Assembly (NCBI GenBank): GCA_033980235.1
Contig: CM067069.1
Span: 17,247,650-17,311,649 of the forward strand
Length of the DNA: 64,000 nt
Reading direction: 5' to 3'
Origin: Diadema setosum
Lineage: Eukaryota > Echinodermata > Echinoidea > Diadematoida > Diadematidae
This document shows positions 55,582 through 64,000 of the stretch, piece after piece; the first letter of the stretch is position 1; every line of letters begins with the position of its first letter. Below the pieces are notes generated by a model that made no database searches, was not told the DNA's origin, and saw only the letters and a list, made by a program, of their open reading frames with translations. Both the position numbers and the translations under genes were made by a program.

Positions 55582-56098
55582 GTTATGCAGGTGTGTTTAC
55601 ACCTTGTTCCCGGTGGCCACGCAGCCCCACTTGCCTTAAACGTAGTGCACCGTGGGCAGATGAGACATTCTCTCGTTTTACTCCCTTTGCATTCTAGTCT
55701 TGTTCATTCCAGTCCTCGCCCCAGTGAATATACAGTCGTAGAGCCATCAGATGCTGTTCTCACGGCATCTGGTCAGGCTAGACTATTGATATTTTCCGCC
55801 GCGTCCCGCAACAGACCGTCTCGAAGTTTTGTTATGGCCTATTACGTGCTGTCCTGTTTCGTTGCATTCACCCTACTTTATCATGGCATACAAGATTCCT
55901 CATTAACACTGGGACTACAGTGTCAGATTTTTTTAGTTAAAAAAAAAAAATCTGACACAGCATTCATGGCAATCACGGCCTGTCACGTTTGCCTATCCCG
56001 TCTCATTGCGTTATTTCACGTCCATCCAATTTTTGTCCACAGTGACCTGAAACGTGGCTGCCGTGGTTGCCGGGAACATGGTGTAAACACAGCATAAC
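55582..56098. repeat. Inverted-repeat element (MITE-like), 517 bp
   Basis: The left end, GTTATGCAGGTGTGTTTACA, continuing CCTTGTTCCCGG, is matched inverted at the right end by CCGGGAACATGGTGTAAACA and CAGCATAAC. The GGCCACGCAGCC and GGCTGCCGTGGTTGCC segments extend the arms. The 181-codon open frame across it is not accepted as a gene. An internal hairpin, TGTCAGATTTTTTT paired with AAAAAAATCTGACA, lies at 55,921-55,958. The target duplication is unclear. Confidence 0.7.
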
Positions 56099-56585
56099 CA
56101 AGTAGTTGGACGGATGTGTACATTTTGAATGAGTTGAATAGAAGTTGAGCACAGAGACTCTACACTGAATCATCTCTACAGCTGGAGATTCCCACATAGA
56201 CCCCCTAGGAAAATGAGAGACTTTGATCGTGTGAACATACGTACCTTCAGTGTTATGTGCACTTAGCACATACTTATCATGATAGCAAAGCTCAACTCTC
56301 TTGTGCCGCTGCATCTAGGGTCCCCAGGGGAGCACTATAAGCTCTAGTGTTGTAATTGTAGATGTTCTATGATGTTGTCTTTGCTTTGTTTTTGAAGATT
56401 TTGTGATAAAACTTAAGTTGGGGGTGGGGGATGCTACATTTTAAGCAGGAAAAGGATACATCTTCAAAGTAGGTCAAGATCTTTTACTGACTTTGAAGTA
56501 TTTTGTAGCATGGCACCATATATTTGTTAGTAGGATCTTGAGTTATTCAAATTCATTAAATACTTCCGTCAAGATGTTTTCATTG

Positions 56586-56844
56586 CAACTGATTGACAAA
56601 TTGCCCTACATCGACGTAAATAAGCACTAAATTGATCAGTGTTTTGATAGTAGCCATAGCATGATAAGAAATCATGGGCGTACATACTCGAGCAGGATTC
56701 GAACCTACAATTTCCAGATCTCTGGACAGGTGTCACTAGACCACTTAGCTTCCGTCCGACAGCAAGTGTTGGCTCACTACTAAAAAAAAATGATCAATTC
56801 AGAACTTATTTACGTCGATTTAGGGCAATTTGTTAATCAGTTGC
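56586..56844. repeat. Inverted-repeat element with tRNA-like centre
   Basis: Arms of ~53 bp: CAACTGATTGACAAATTGCC and CTACATCGACGTAAATAAG on the left are matched inverted on the right (56,790-56,844) with few changes (GGGCAATTTGTTAATCAGTTG). The ~150-bp centre contains a tRNA-like sequence in minus orientation. Confidence 0.8.
56687..56757 (-). pseudogene. tRNA-like sequence (tRNA pseudogene or SINE head)
   Basis: On the minus strand, AGCTAAGTGGTCTAGTGACA resembles an A-box/D-arm and GTAGGTTCGAATCCTGC forms a proper T-arm (5-bp stem, TTCGAAT loop) containing the B-box GGTTCGAATCC. The middle, CCAGAGATCTGG, does not give a clean anticodon arm and no acceptor stem pairs convincingly. It is better read as a tRNA-derived SINE fragment or pseudogene than a working tRNA. 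Confidence 0.5.
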
Positions 56845-57002
56845 AAGGATCTTGAATTGTTGCTCAAGACATCCGGAGTTATAGTTACTCTCATCTTTTA
56901 TGATTCATTGGCATCTGCCTCGAAGATACGGAACCGTGATTATTTTGACAGCCGATTTGTACCTTTTTTTTTTCCCCTGCTCTCCGATGCTCTCTGTGGT
57001 AG

Positions 57003-57154
57003 TTGTGTCACTACGGCAACTGGAAAGACAGTCAGCTCGGGAGAGGGAACGCTCCAAGGAGGCCCTTGCCTCTCAGGAGGAGTATCTAACCCGAGAGACT
57101 TTCAAACTGCGTACCAAACTCAGTGAGGCTGAGGCAGACAGGAACCTTCTGATG
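57003..57154 (+). CDS. Exon of a coiled-coil protein (third from last)
   Basis: A pyrimidine-rich tract (T run, then CCCCTGCTCTCC) leads to an AG at 57,001-57,002. The exon reads VVSLRQLERQ-type sequence, then SARERERSKEALASQEEYLT and KLRTKLSEAEADRNLLM, and stops at ATG|GTAAGT (57,154/57,155). The exon is 152 bp with two bases of a split codon at its start and ends in phase 0. The charged, heptad-like pattern is a coiled coil, so the protein is likely structural or a scaffold (for example cytoskeletal or centrosomal); I do not recognise the family. Upstream exons were not found with confidence. Confidence 0.75.
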
Positions 57155-57932
57155 GTAAGTACAATATATATAGTATGGGTACTGTAAGCAGAGTCATTTG
57201 ATGAACAAATCATGCCTTAATCTTTTGCAATAACTTCTATTGATTACAGTAAATGATAGGGTTGTAGTAATTGAGCTACATGATTACAAATTTTAAAAGG
57301 GGCAAGGGCTAAACTTGCTGAGTTATGAAGCAAAACATGATGCTTTTTTTTCCAATTGTGTATAAACTAGCAGACGTTTTGTAAGATGATGACATCACTT
57401 CATCTAATTTGCATACTTGACGTTCGGCAAATAATGGCAATGTTTGTCACAGACTCGTCATTATCTTTTATTTATTTGACTCTTGTAATCTGTCCACTTT
57501 CAATAGAACTATTCCCATTTTGTATTCAAATTAATCTCTGTCATAGCATCACTTTATGTTACAAGGCACTTTCTATTCTGCTCATTATTTTGGGAAACTC
57601 ATACGAAGGACTGACTGACGTGGAATTTGCGATACTCTGCCATTCACTCTTCAGGCAAATGTTGGTAGCAACCCATTGAGAAGAAAGCTCGTGGGAAACA
57701 GAATGCCCATTTGCAGGTTTTAGAGCCCTGCAATGGAGATAGTTCGTGATTAAAAAGAAAGAAAGAAATTAATTGATGCAGTCATGCTCTTCGAAGTCAT
57801 TCTAACCTTTTTTATCACTTTTTTTTTACTACTACTTCATCTCTCAAGATTGATTGAATTATATCAGCACTGTGCCCCCCCCCCCCCCCATTGTGTTCAT
57901 TTTATCTGTTTGTTTGTTTTTGTTTTCTCCAG

Positions 57933-57984
57933 GCAACACTGAGACAGGAGGGTTTGCTGGGGAACTACAGGTCAAGGGAGACTG
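57933..57984 (+). CDS. Exon of the coiled-coil protein (second from last)
   Basis: The acceptor TTTTCTCCAG ends at 57,932. The exon continues the preceding frame in phase 0 with ATLRQEGLLGNYRSRET and stops at ACTG|GTAAAT (57,984/57,985), phase 1, which fits the next exon. An alternative donor, ACAG|GTGGCA near 58,085, is also phase 1 and would add a Ser/Glu/Asn-rich stretch (SPHLGDSESASAESDNAE). The frame is open throughout, so alternative splicing is possible. Confidence 0.7.
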
Positions 57985-59026
57985 GTAAATCACCACATCT
58001 TGGAGATTCAGAGAGCGCTTCTGCTGAGTCTGATAATGCAGAGAACGGGGGAGAGAATGCAGCTCAGCCAAGGGGGGCAGCAACAGGTGGCAGAAAGCAA
58101 TGCTATTCTACATCTACACAGAAAAGAGGAAGGGGTGAGAGATAAGTCTAGTAAAAAACAAAAACAAAACAAAGCAAAAGGGTTATTGTGTAGTGTGTCA
58201 TTGTCTTCTCATTTACATGCAAAGCAGCCCTAAGTAGAATAAAACAAAAATTATAATTATTCTTCATTAGACTACCTGTGTTTTGGACATGTTGTTGTTG
58301 TTGGTTTTTTTTTTTTTTGGGGGGGGGGTGGGGGCATGAGAATGAGGGGACGAGGTCACTTTATCTTCACAAAGAACAATGATTTGTGTCGTGCACTATT
58401 CCCGTCATGTGGAGTGACAACTTTTCTTTCTTCCCAATACTTTCCTAACTTGTCTTTATTTTTCTTTATTATTTTTTTTACTACTGTACAAGAGATCCAG
58501 TTATAGATTTCCAAATCTCAATTGTGCACTTAACTTTAAACTCTTTCTAGATTTTCTGAATCTAGTGTGATATTTTTAGATCCCTGCATTGTTTGATGTT
58601 GTTTGTCTTTTGTGTTTTTGTTTTGTTTTGTTTTTTGTTTTCTACTAGGCTGTGATTTAAATTTTACAGGAAGTTAAACAAATTACATGCACATAGAGAG
58701 AACTTCCAGTGAAATTGATCATCTGCGGAACCCTTTTGAATCAGAAGATAGTGAATTGTTGTGTATTACAAGATGAGAAGATTGAATTTATGTGTGTTCT
58801 TAGTTTAGATGATGTATAAAAATCTTGTGTCACTTTTTCAGTTATATTCAGCCATCGCCTCTGTGATCACTTTATGTTTTTCATGGTGATTCGATATTCC
58901 CATTCAGAATGGTTTTTTTGGGGACCTTTCCATGGCTATATTTCTTGATATGGATGTTGTCAGCATGGCTACTAAATATTTTTGCCTCATTCCCAGCATC
59001 ATTTAACTTGATTGTCAACCGTATCA

Positions 59027-59174
59027 GGACAATTACCCCCCCCCCCGCCAAATACTGGTTATTGATGACGTTAGATTAAAGATTAGGGTTAGGGTTAGGG
59101 TTTGGGTCAGAGTTCGGATTACAGTTGGTTTATTATTAGGGTTATTGTCAAGGGAAGGGTCTGGGGTAATTGTC
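59027..59174. repeat. Inverted repeat with short telomere-like tract
   Basis: GGACAATTACCCC at the left is matched by GGGGTAATTGTC at the right. Inside, GATTAGGGTTAGGGTTAGGG at about 59,081-59,100 gives three TTAGGG units. The terminal motif resembles the GGACAATTACCC units of the 13,116-13,655 minisatellite. Confidence 0.7.
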
Positions 59175-59533
59175 GAAGGGGTATTTCATTACCCTAGCTG
59201 TGTAAATACAGGTATCCAAATCTTGTTTGACCTCATCAGGTGGACAAAGTCGTTTACATAATTGACCAGAGACAAACGTATAGTCCAGCCTAGTCTAGCT
59301 TCTGGACTCTTTTTACTCGTAGGTGTGATTCAGTGTACGCGACAAGCCGTATGAGGGCGTGACACCCGAGGATTGCGATACGCCGAGGCGCAGTCTCTCG
59401 ATTATCGCAATCAGAAAATTTGCGCCCTCTCTTGGTCGCACCAAGGAAAAGGGGACGGAGCCCAGACTAAGTCCAGCCACCTGTCGGCCGCCAGATATAA
59501 GCATAATTATGTTCCACTTTTCTGTCTCCTCAG

Positions 59534-59628
59534 AACCTCTCCATGCCGTACTGGAGGACCTCCAGAACATCGCTGCTAAGGTACTGGAAGATGAGGATGA
59601 AGATGAAGATGAGGATGAGGAAGGATGA
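59534..59628 (+). CDS. Last exon of the coiled-coil protein, acidic tail
   Basis: The acceptor TCTGTCTCCTCAG ends at 59,533. The split codon (g|aa, Glu) joins in phase with either donor of the previous exon. The exon reads EPLHAVLEDLQNIAAKVLE and then an acidic run of alternating E and D residues ending EEG before TGA at 59,626-59,628. An acidic C-terminus is common in chromatin and cytoskeletal adaptor proteins but does not identify this one. The open frame upstream of the acceptor is intronic. Confidence 0.75.
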
Positions 59629-61560
59629 GGTGCTGTCCACAGCCTGGCAGACTAAATGACTATGACTTTGTTATCACATCTTATGTTAGGTGTGTTTGAA
59701 GATGCAAACCTTCCTTAAGTTTAGGAAGATCACCAGAATAATAGCAACAACAAAGTTTCTGGTTTGTTTTTGATATTCAATCACAAGGAAGATGATATCA
59801 AAAGAAACATTTTAAAATATCTTTAGGGAAAGACAACCAACTGTGCTAAGACTTATAGTTCAACTCTTTATGTGCCACATTCGCACGCCTGATTCAGTCG
59901 ATAGCGTGCCAAGTTCACATAATATGCTCAAACCTTCACATATTATGCTCAAACGGACAAACCTGCCCAAACCAATCGATAGATCACCAAATGCCACAGT
60001 ACGATAAAATCGTTTCTCGGGATTCCATTCCAGTCACATGTAGCGTGCATCTTATGCGGTGCGCATGGGTAACTATCAAGCGGTGTTCGCTATTGGATTT
60101 GCGAGTAAATTCTATGTTTCTGTCACAGTTGTGTGCAAAAGTCATGCCTCTACAAATACTCTAGCTACTGCTCATTTGATGTAAAAACAGTAAGAGATTA
60201 GCAATGCAAAGTACAATTTACATCAAAGCAAAGGTTGACATTTTCTCTACAACTTCATTCATTTCATGTCCGGGATAACAAAATCTATAATAGTCGAATG
60301 GATTTGAAAAACAGAATGGTGTTCCAAAATATAACTATGCTGCTGTCTCAGAATACTGTGACACACAGGGGGTTTTCATCATGGCACATATAGAGTTAAC
60401 TATCCTGAGCTGGCACTGATCAAGAGATCATCACATTTGTAATTGCTAGTTCTTAAGAATTCATGAGGATCATGAATTTTGTAGATTTTTGGGGCACACG
60501 ACGTTAAGGATTTTCTCCATAAAAGTGGTTGTTGCCAGTAAACTTCATTGGTATTTCAGAACAAGAATTTGACAGCCTCTCCTTGGCTTTCCTTCATTGC
60601 AAAGATCTTGCTTACAATCTGCAGGACGTAACCACCTTGCATGTTCTTTGATATTTTGAAAAAGCTTTGTTCAGTCATGCAAGCAGCACCTTGATTTTTC
60701 TGAAGATGCAGTCACAGACACAACCATGTTATTTCTGCTGAAAGAAAAGAAGTTATTAAAGCATCAGAACTGTCATCACAATCTCCCTTTTCCTGCTTCA
60801 GTTTTATTTTCTTGCAAACTGCCTTTAACATTACTAGTAAGATTTCTTAAAAAGTGAAAATTGAAAGATTTAGTGGCATTCATGGAGTATACCCTACACG
60901 TATGCCCCCCCCCCCCAAAAAAAAAAAAACAATCATACTTTCTGCAACAATAACCGTAAAAGTAGTGAATCAAAATACAATTTCAAGATCTGAAACTATA
61001 CAGGTGTTCATAAAAGAACTAAAGATACCACTTCATGTTAACTCTTCAGTCAAAGCACTTTCTCTCGCCACAATTGTGTAGACTTACAGTATGCAGGGTT
61101 TTACAAATGTATGAATGTACTGTATATCCCCCCAAAAATAGAAAAACAAAATGATAACTCTAAAAATAGTTAATCAATCCAAATACAATTTCAGGGTATG
61201 AAACTATAACTTATTAACCACATCTTACAGAAAACCCCATCCAATTTGCTTCATAGGTCAAAGAGAAATGAGGAGTTTTGAAGAGCACGTCAGGAATTCC
61301 TTCTCTCCATGTTCTGTCCATTGTGTTCACACATTATGCAGTTCCAACAGCATCCAAGTGCCTAACTTGGAAGAATCAGACCCATGACATGTGTTACAAT
61401 GATCCACATATCTCTGTGACCACTCAACCAAATTGAATGGGGTTTTCTGCATAATATATCTTAGATGTTAAATTTCAAGACCCTGCAGTAGCATTTAGAC
61501 GCTTAAATCATATTGGAAGTTATCAAAGCGAAAATCTGATTGTAATTTTTTTTTGGGACA
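59629..61560. other. Probable 3' UTR, then intergenic sequence
   Basis: Sequence after the TGA is AT-rich and likely includes the 3' UTR of the coiled-coil gene; I could not place a poly(A) site. A C/A run lies at about 60,905-60,930. No other gene was recognised. Confidence 0.4.
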
Positions 61561-61567
61561 TACAGTT

Positions 61568-61582
61568 TATATATATATATAT

Positions 61583-61635
<53 letters not shown>

Positions 61636-61645
61636 ATATATATAC
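61568..61645. repeat. (TA)n and (TG)n microsatellite
   Basis: (TA)n at about 61,568-61,620 interrupted by TTACATA, then (TG)n and TATATATA. Confidence 0.9.
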
Positions 61646-62780
61646 ATCAATGCATACAAACATTCGTGCACACACGCATATCTACACACAAGGTAACACA
61701 GTGGTCTTGAAAGTAATTTCAGAAATTGCAGGCTTTTAATTTTATCAGCAATAGGTCTACTACAACAAATTCATGAAAAGGATTGATGTATATCTACACA
61801 ATGTATAAACACACGTGCACAAACAAATATTTGCGTTTGAGATAATCTAAATAGTCCCCATGAATTATGCACAGCTGTCAACGATCCAACTTCGTCTTGT
61901 GGAAGGCAAGTACAACATTGTAAATCAACTTTTCCCTTCAGCTCAAACTGTCAACCATCATGCTGAGTTTAATACTAGATTATTTGATTATGTTTTAATT
62001 TGTTCTTTTTTTCCATAGAAAAAAGAAAAAACATTCACAATCCTTCAAAATGAACGGACAATGCAATTCATTCTGATTAGCAACTGATGAATGCTAAAGG
62101 TATGGTGACAAAGAAAAGCTACAGCTTCAAATTAGGTTTGGTATGCTTGCTGATCAAAATTCTTAGGAAAAAGAAATAAACTCAGACTTTCAAATTTTGG
62201 CGGAAGATCTCTTGCTTTCAAATGTTCCAGTGAATAAAAGTGGTATCATTATTATATCGGTATTCTGTAAAGCTGTCTAATAACTTAGGGTGCACTTTGA
62301 TGAATCTATGCCCATGAATCCACACATCTATTCATGTGGTAAGATATCAAGAGTTTGGGCAGTGTGAATGGTTATAGAAATGCACCTTACTTCTTATATT
62401 GCTGTTCATGATGCACGATGCATATGTTTTGCCCTAAATAATCTAATAGAATGCTGTATGGGCTTCATTATACAGCTAATGAGAGTCCATTGTTTAACTA
62501 ACAAAAAAAAAAAAGAAAAAGAGTTGTCCAGACATGTTTACTCTGCTTATAACTACCCTTTTCCATTATTTAACCCTCTGACTGATAAAATGATAATGTT
62601 GTTATTGATGTTTTATCTTCATGCAAGGTTTTCTCTCGAGGACACGAAGAAATACCACTGAACAGTTTATCACTCTCAACTACTTTTAACTACTAGACTA
62701 TCTACTCTTATCAGTGGTAGATCAAATATCAGATACAAGTAAAACACAGCCAGCAGAGTGGCTAAAGGTATCATCTCCCA
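61646..62780. other. Intergenic sequence or intron, no supported exon
   Basis: AT-rich with a short CA-rich start. The open stretch at 62,368-62,661 has no recognised domain. Confidence 0.4.
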
Positions 62781-62880
62781 AACAAGGGTGGACTTGAGGG
62801 AAGATATTCAGGGAGAACTGGCAGCCTTGAAAGGCGAAATATTTCCTCACTGAGACGTGCCTTCTTCAGTAGGAACCACT
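62781..62880. repeat. Possible retroelement 3'-end fragment
   Basis: Read on the minus strand, TGAAGAAGGCACGTCTCAGT followed by GAGGAAATATTTCGCC resembles the acting-on-hairpin motif TGAxGAAGG...CGAAA seen near the 3' ends of many Penelope-like and related dispersed elements. This is a resemblance only. Confidence 0.3.
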
Positions 62881-63640
62881 GTCGTGCCAGCACCTACAGA
62901 TTAAACACCAAAATTTGCACAAAATAAATCACACACACTCTTTGAGACCCTTGTAACACAAAACAAGAAAAAAGAAAAACAAATGTTAGCAGTCGAATAC
63001 CTAGTTTGTGTAAAAGATTGTAAATGCAGGGGGGGTGTGAAAATTATATGTAAAGCTCTAAAATAGTGGGCACAGACAATTTTATGAGCATGTAATATAA
63101 TGCGACATGCACAGATTTGACAACTTATTTCATTTCCAAATTAGCTACTATATGTTATAAAGGAATTATATCAGAGAATCTGGCATGGCTTGTACATGTA
63201 GTGATTTGGCTTGAATGGATTTAAGTTATTGAATGCACTTGCCTATCCATTCTATCTGTTTACCACTTCTCTGGTATTCTCTTTCCAGTGACATTTTAGA
63301 ATTGAAATTATAAAATATTTGAAATATTATTTCAAATTGTGGACATGAACTTCAAGTCCCGTCATTGTTTGTGTTAGCTACAGCGTAAATGAAATATTGG
63401 GTCATGTACAGGCCTAACCCAAAGCATTGCAGATCAGATGCTGTGTTTTGTTTTGTTTTGGTTTGTTTTGTTTTGTTTTGTTTTTTGTTTTTTTGCTTGT
63501 TTGTTTGTTTTTTGCAACTTCTCAAAATCTCAAGTTCTCAAAATATGGCAAGGTGAAAACACCAGTGAACAATACAGACAACTTGACACAGTATCATGAT
63601 GTACAGTATTATGTTAAGCAGATGATACAATGTACTAGTA
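62881..63640. other. Probable intron of the CUB gene
   Basis: It follows the donor of the CUB exon on the minus strand. It contains a TTTTG run at about 63,441-63,515. No further exon recognised. Confidence 0.4.
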
Positions 63641-63652
63641 TCAAGTGCTTAC

Positions 63653-63961
63653 CCTGCATGCAATCTGCCCTCAGCGTTAAATTGAATCCCATGCGAGCGA
63701 CACTGGCATCAGAAACGAATCGAATCAACGTGTGCTCGGAGTTTACGTCGATGTCATCGGGCCTGAGCGGACCAAAATAAGAATGGCCGTCACCTATTCG
63801 AAGCCAGTCCCCAATACCCGTGTAAAAAGTTACAAAGTGGACGTGTAGCTGACATCCTGATGGCACCGTGGCATTCCACGACACGTCAGTATTGTCGGGA
63901 TATTCCAGCGGGAAGTTTGGCGAGGTGATGACGGCAACAGCTAAATCTGACTCCAAGTTCA
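63653..63961 (-). CDS. CUB-domain exon of a larger gene (partial)
   Basis: Read on the minus strand, an acceptor (TTTCTTTGGAACAG) precedes 63,961 and the exon ends in CAGG|GTAAGC at 63,653/63,652. It is 309 bp (103 codons). The protein has AVITSPNFPLEYPDNTDVSW, then SGCQLHVHFVTFYT, GDWLRIGDG, HTLIRFVSDASVARMGFNLT and ADC. The SPNFPxxYP...W start, the FxTFxxxGDxLxIxDG core and the FxSDxSxxxxGF end are the CUB pattern. CUB domains are extracellular beta-sandwich modules binding proteins or glycans. NAT and NLT are possible N-glycosylation sites. One exon per CUB with the same phase at both ends is typical of modular secreted or membrane proteins. Other exons lie beyond the right edge or were not found. 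Confidence 0.88.
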
Positions 63962-64000
63962 CTGTTCCAAAGAAAGGATTACAACACAAGATGATGGCTT

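Larger units (their letters stand above)
57155..59533. other. Two introns of the coiled-coil gene
   Basis: 57,155-57,932 and 57,985-59,533. They contain C, T and G runs (57,873-57,889; 58,303-58,331) and the small inverted repeat at 59,027-59,174. No further exon was identified in the second intron, but a short one could be missed. Confidence 0.6.

Noticed and set aside
55552..56097. 181-codon open frame
   Set aside because: It spans almost exactly the inverted-repeat element at 55,582-56,098 and includes a poly-Lys stretch from an A run; it is better explained as repeat DNA.
59081..59103. Telomere or chromosome end
   Set aside because: Only three TTAGGG units, internal to a small inverted repeat in an intron; an interstitial motif, not a telomere.

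Overview
The window is eukaryotic and repeat-dense: AT-rich, intron-split coding sequence with GT/AG boundaries, several non-LTR retrotransposon (LINE) remains, many palindromic DNA elements, and abundant poly-G, (CA)n, (TA)n and (TTC)n tracts. A CUB-domain exon, an L1/Tx1-type LINE, TTGACC-rich repeats and a foldback-like element with tandem-repeat arms fit a marine invertebrate deuterostome, most plausibly an echinoderm such as a sea urchin. That taxon is an inference; nothing here proves it.

Layout. 1-10.9 kb holds intergenic sequence and repeats: a long hairpin element (1081-1440), a ~165-bp tandem array (7690-8800) and a hAT-like element with an 8-bp target duplication (9245-10248). 10,937-25,638 is the main structure, a ~14.7-kb foldback-like element. 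Its inverted arms are tandem arrays of a 53-bp unit (about 2.1 kb on the left, 6.2 kb on the right), its outer ends match as inverted repeats, and TTAA flanks it on both sides. The right arm carries a 2228-bp internal duplication. The interior holds a minisatellite, direct repeats and a TTAA-flanked MITE. Immediately right lies a 5'-truncated, frameshifted LINE reverse transcriptase (25,844-28,898).

29-34 kb: a TTGACC-rich tandem repeat split by a palindrome-rich 2.1-kb TTAA element (29,163-31,263), then a second copy of the TTAA MITE (33,630-34,008). 36-51 kb is a nest. An L1/Tx1-type LINE on the minus strand is cut by DNA element L (37,023-43,830, 3-bp duplication TTA). Copy R of the same family lies inverted 5' of the LINE (46,679-50,901, duplication ATA). 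L itself carries a LINE insertion (37,990-40,514). The L/R family has subterminal ~170-bp repeats full of YY1-like ATGGCGGC sites and decayed, converging coding regions I do not recognise.

51-64 kb: more hairpin elements, a LINE 3' end, a tRNA-like fragment, and the only good host-gene signals. These are the last three exons of a coiled-coil protein with an acidic tail (57,003-59,628, plus) and one CUB exon of a gene entering from the right edge (63,653-63,961, minus). No operons, CRISPR arrays or prokaryotic features are present. The unifying theme is layered transposition, with insertions datable relative to one another, and repeated use of inverted-repeat architecture.
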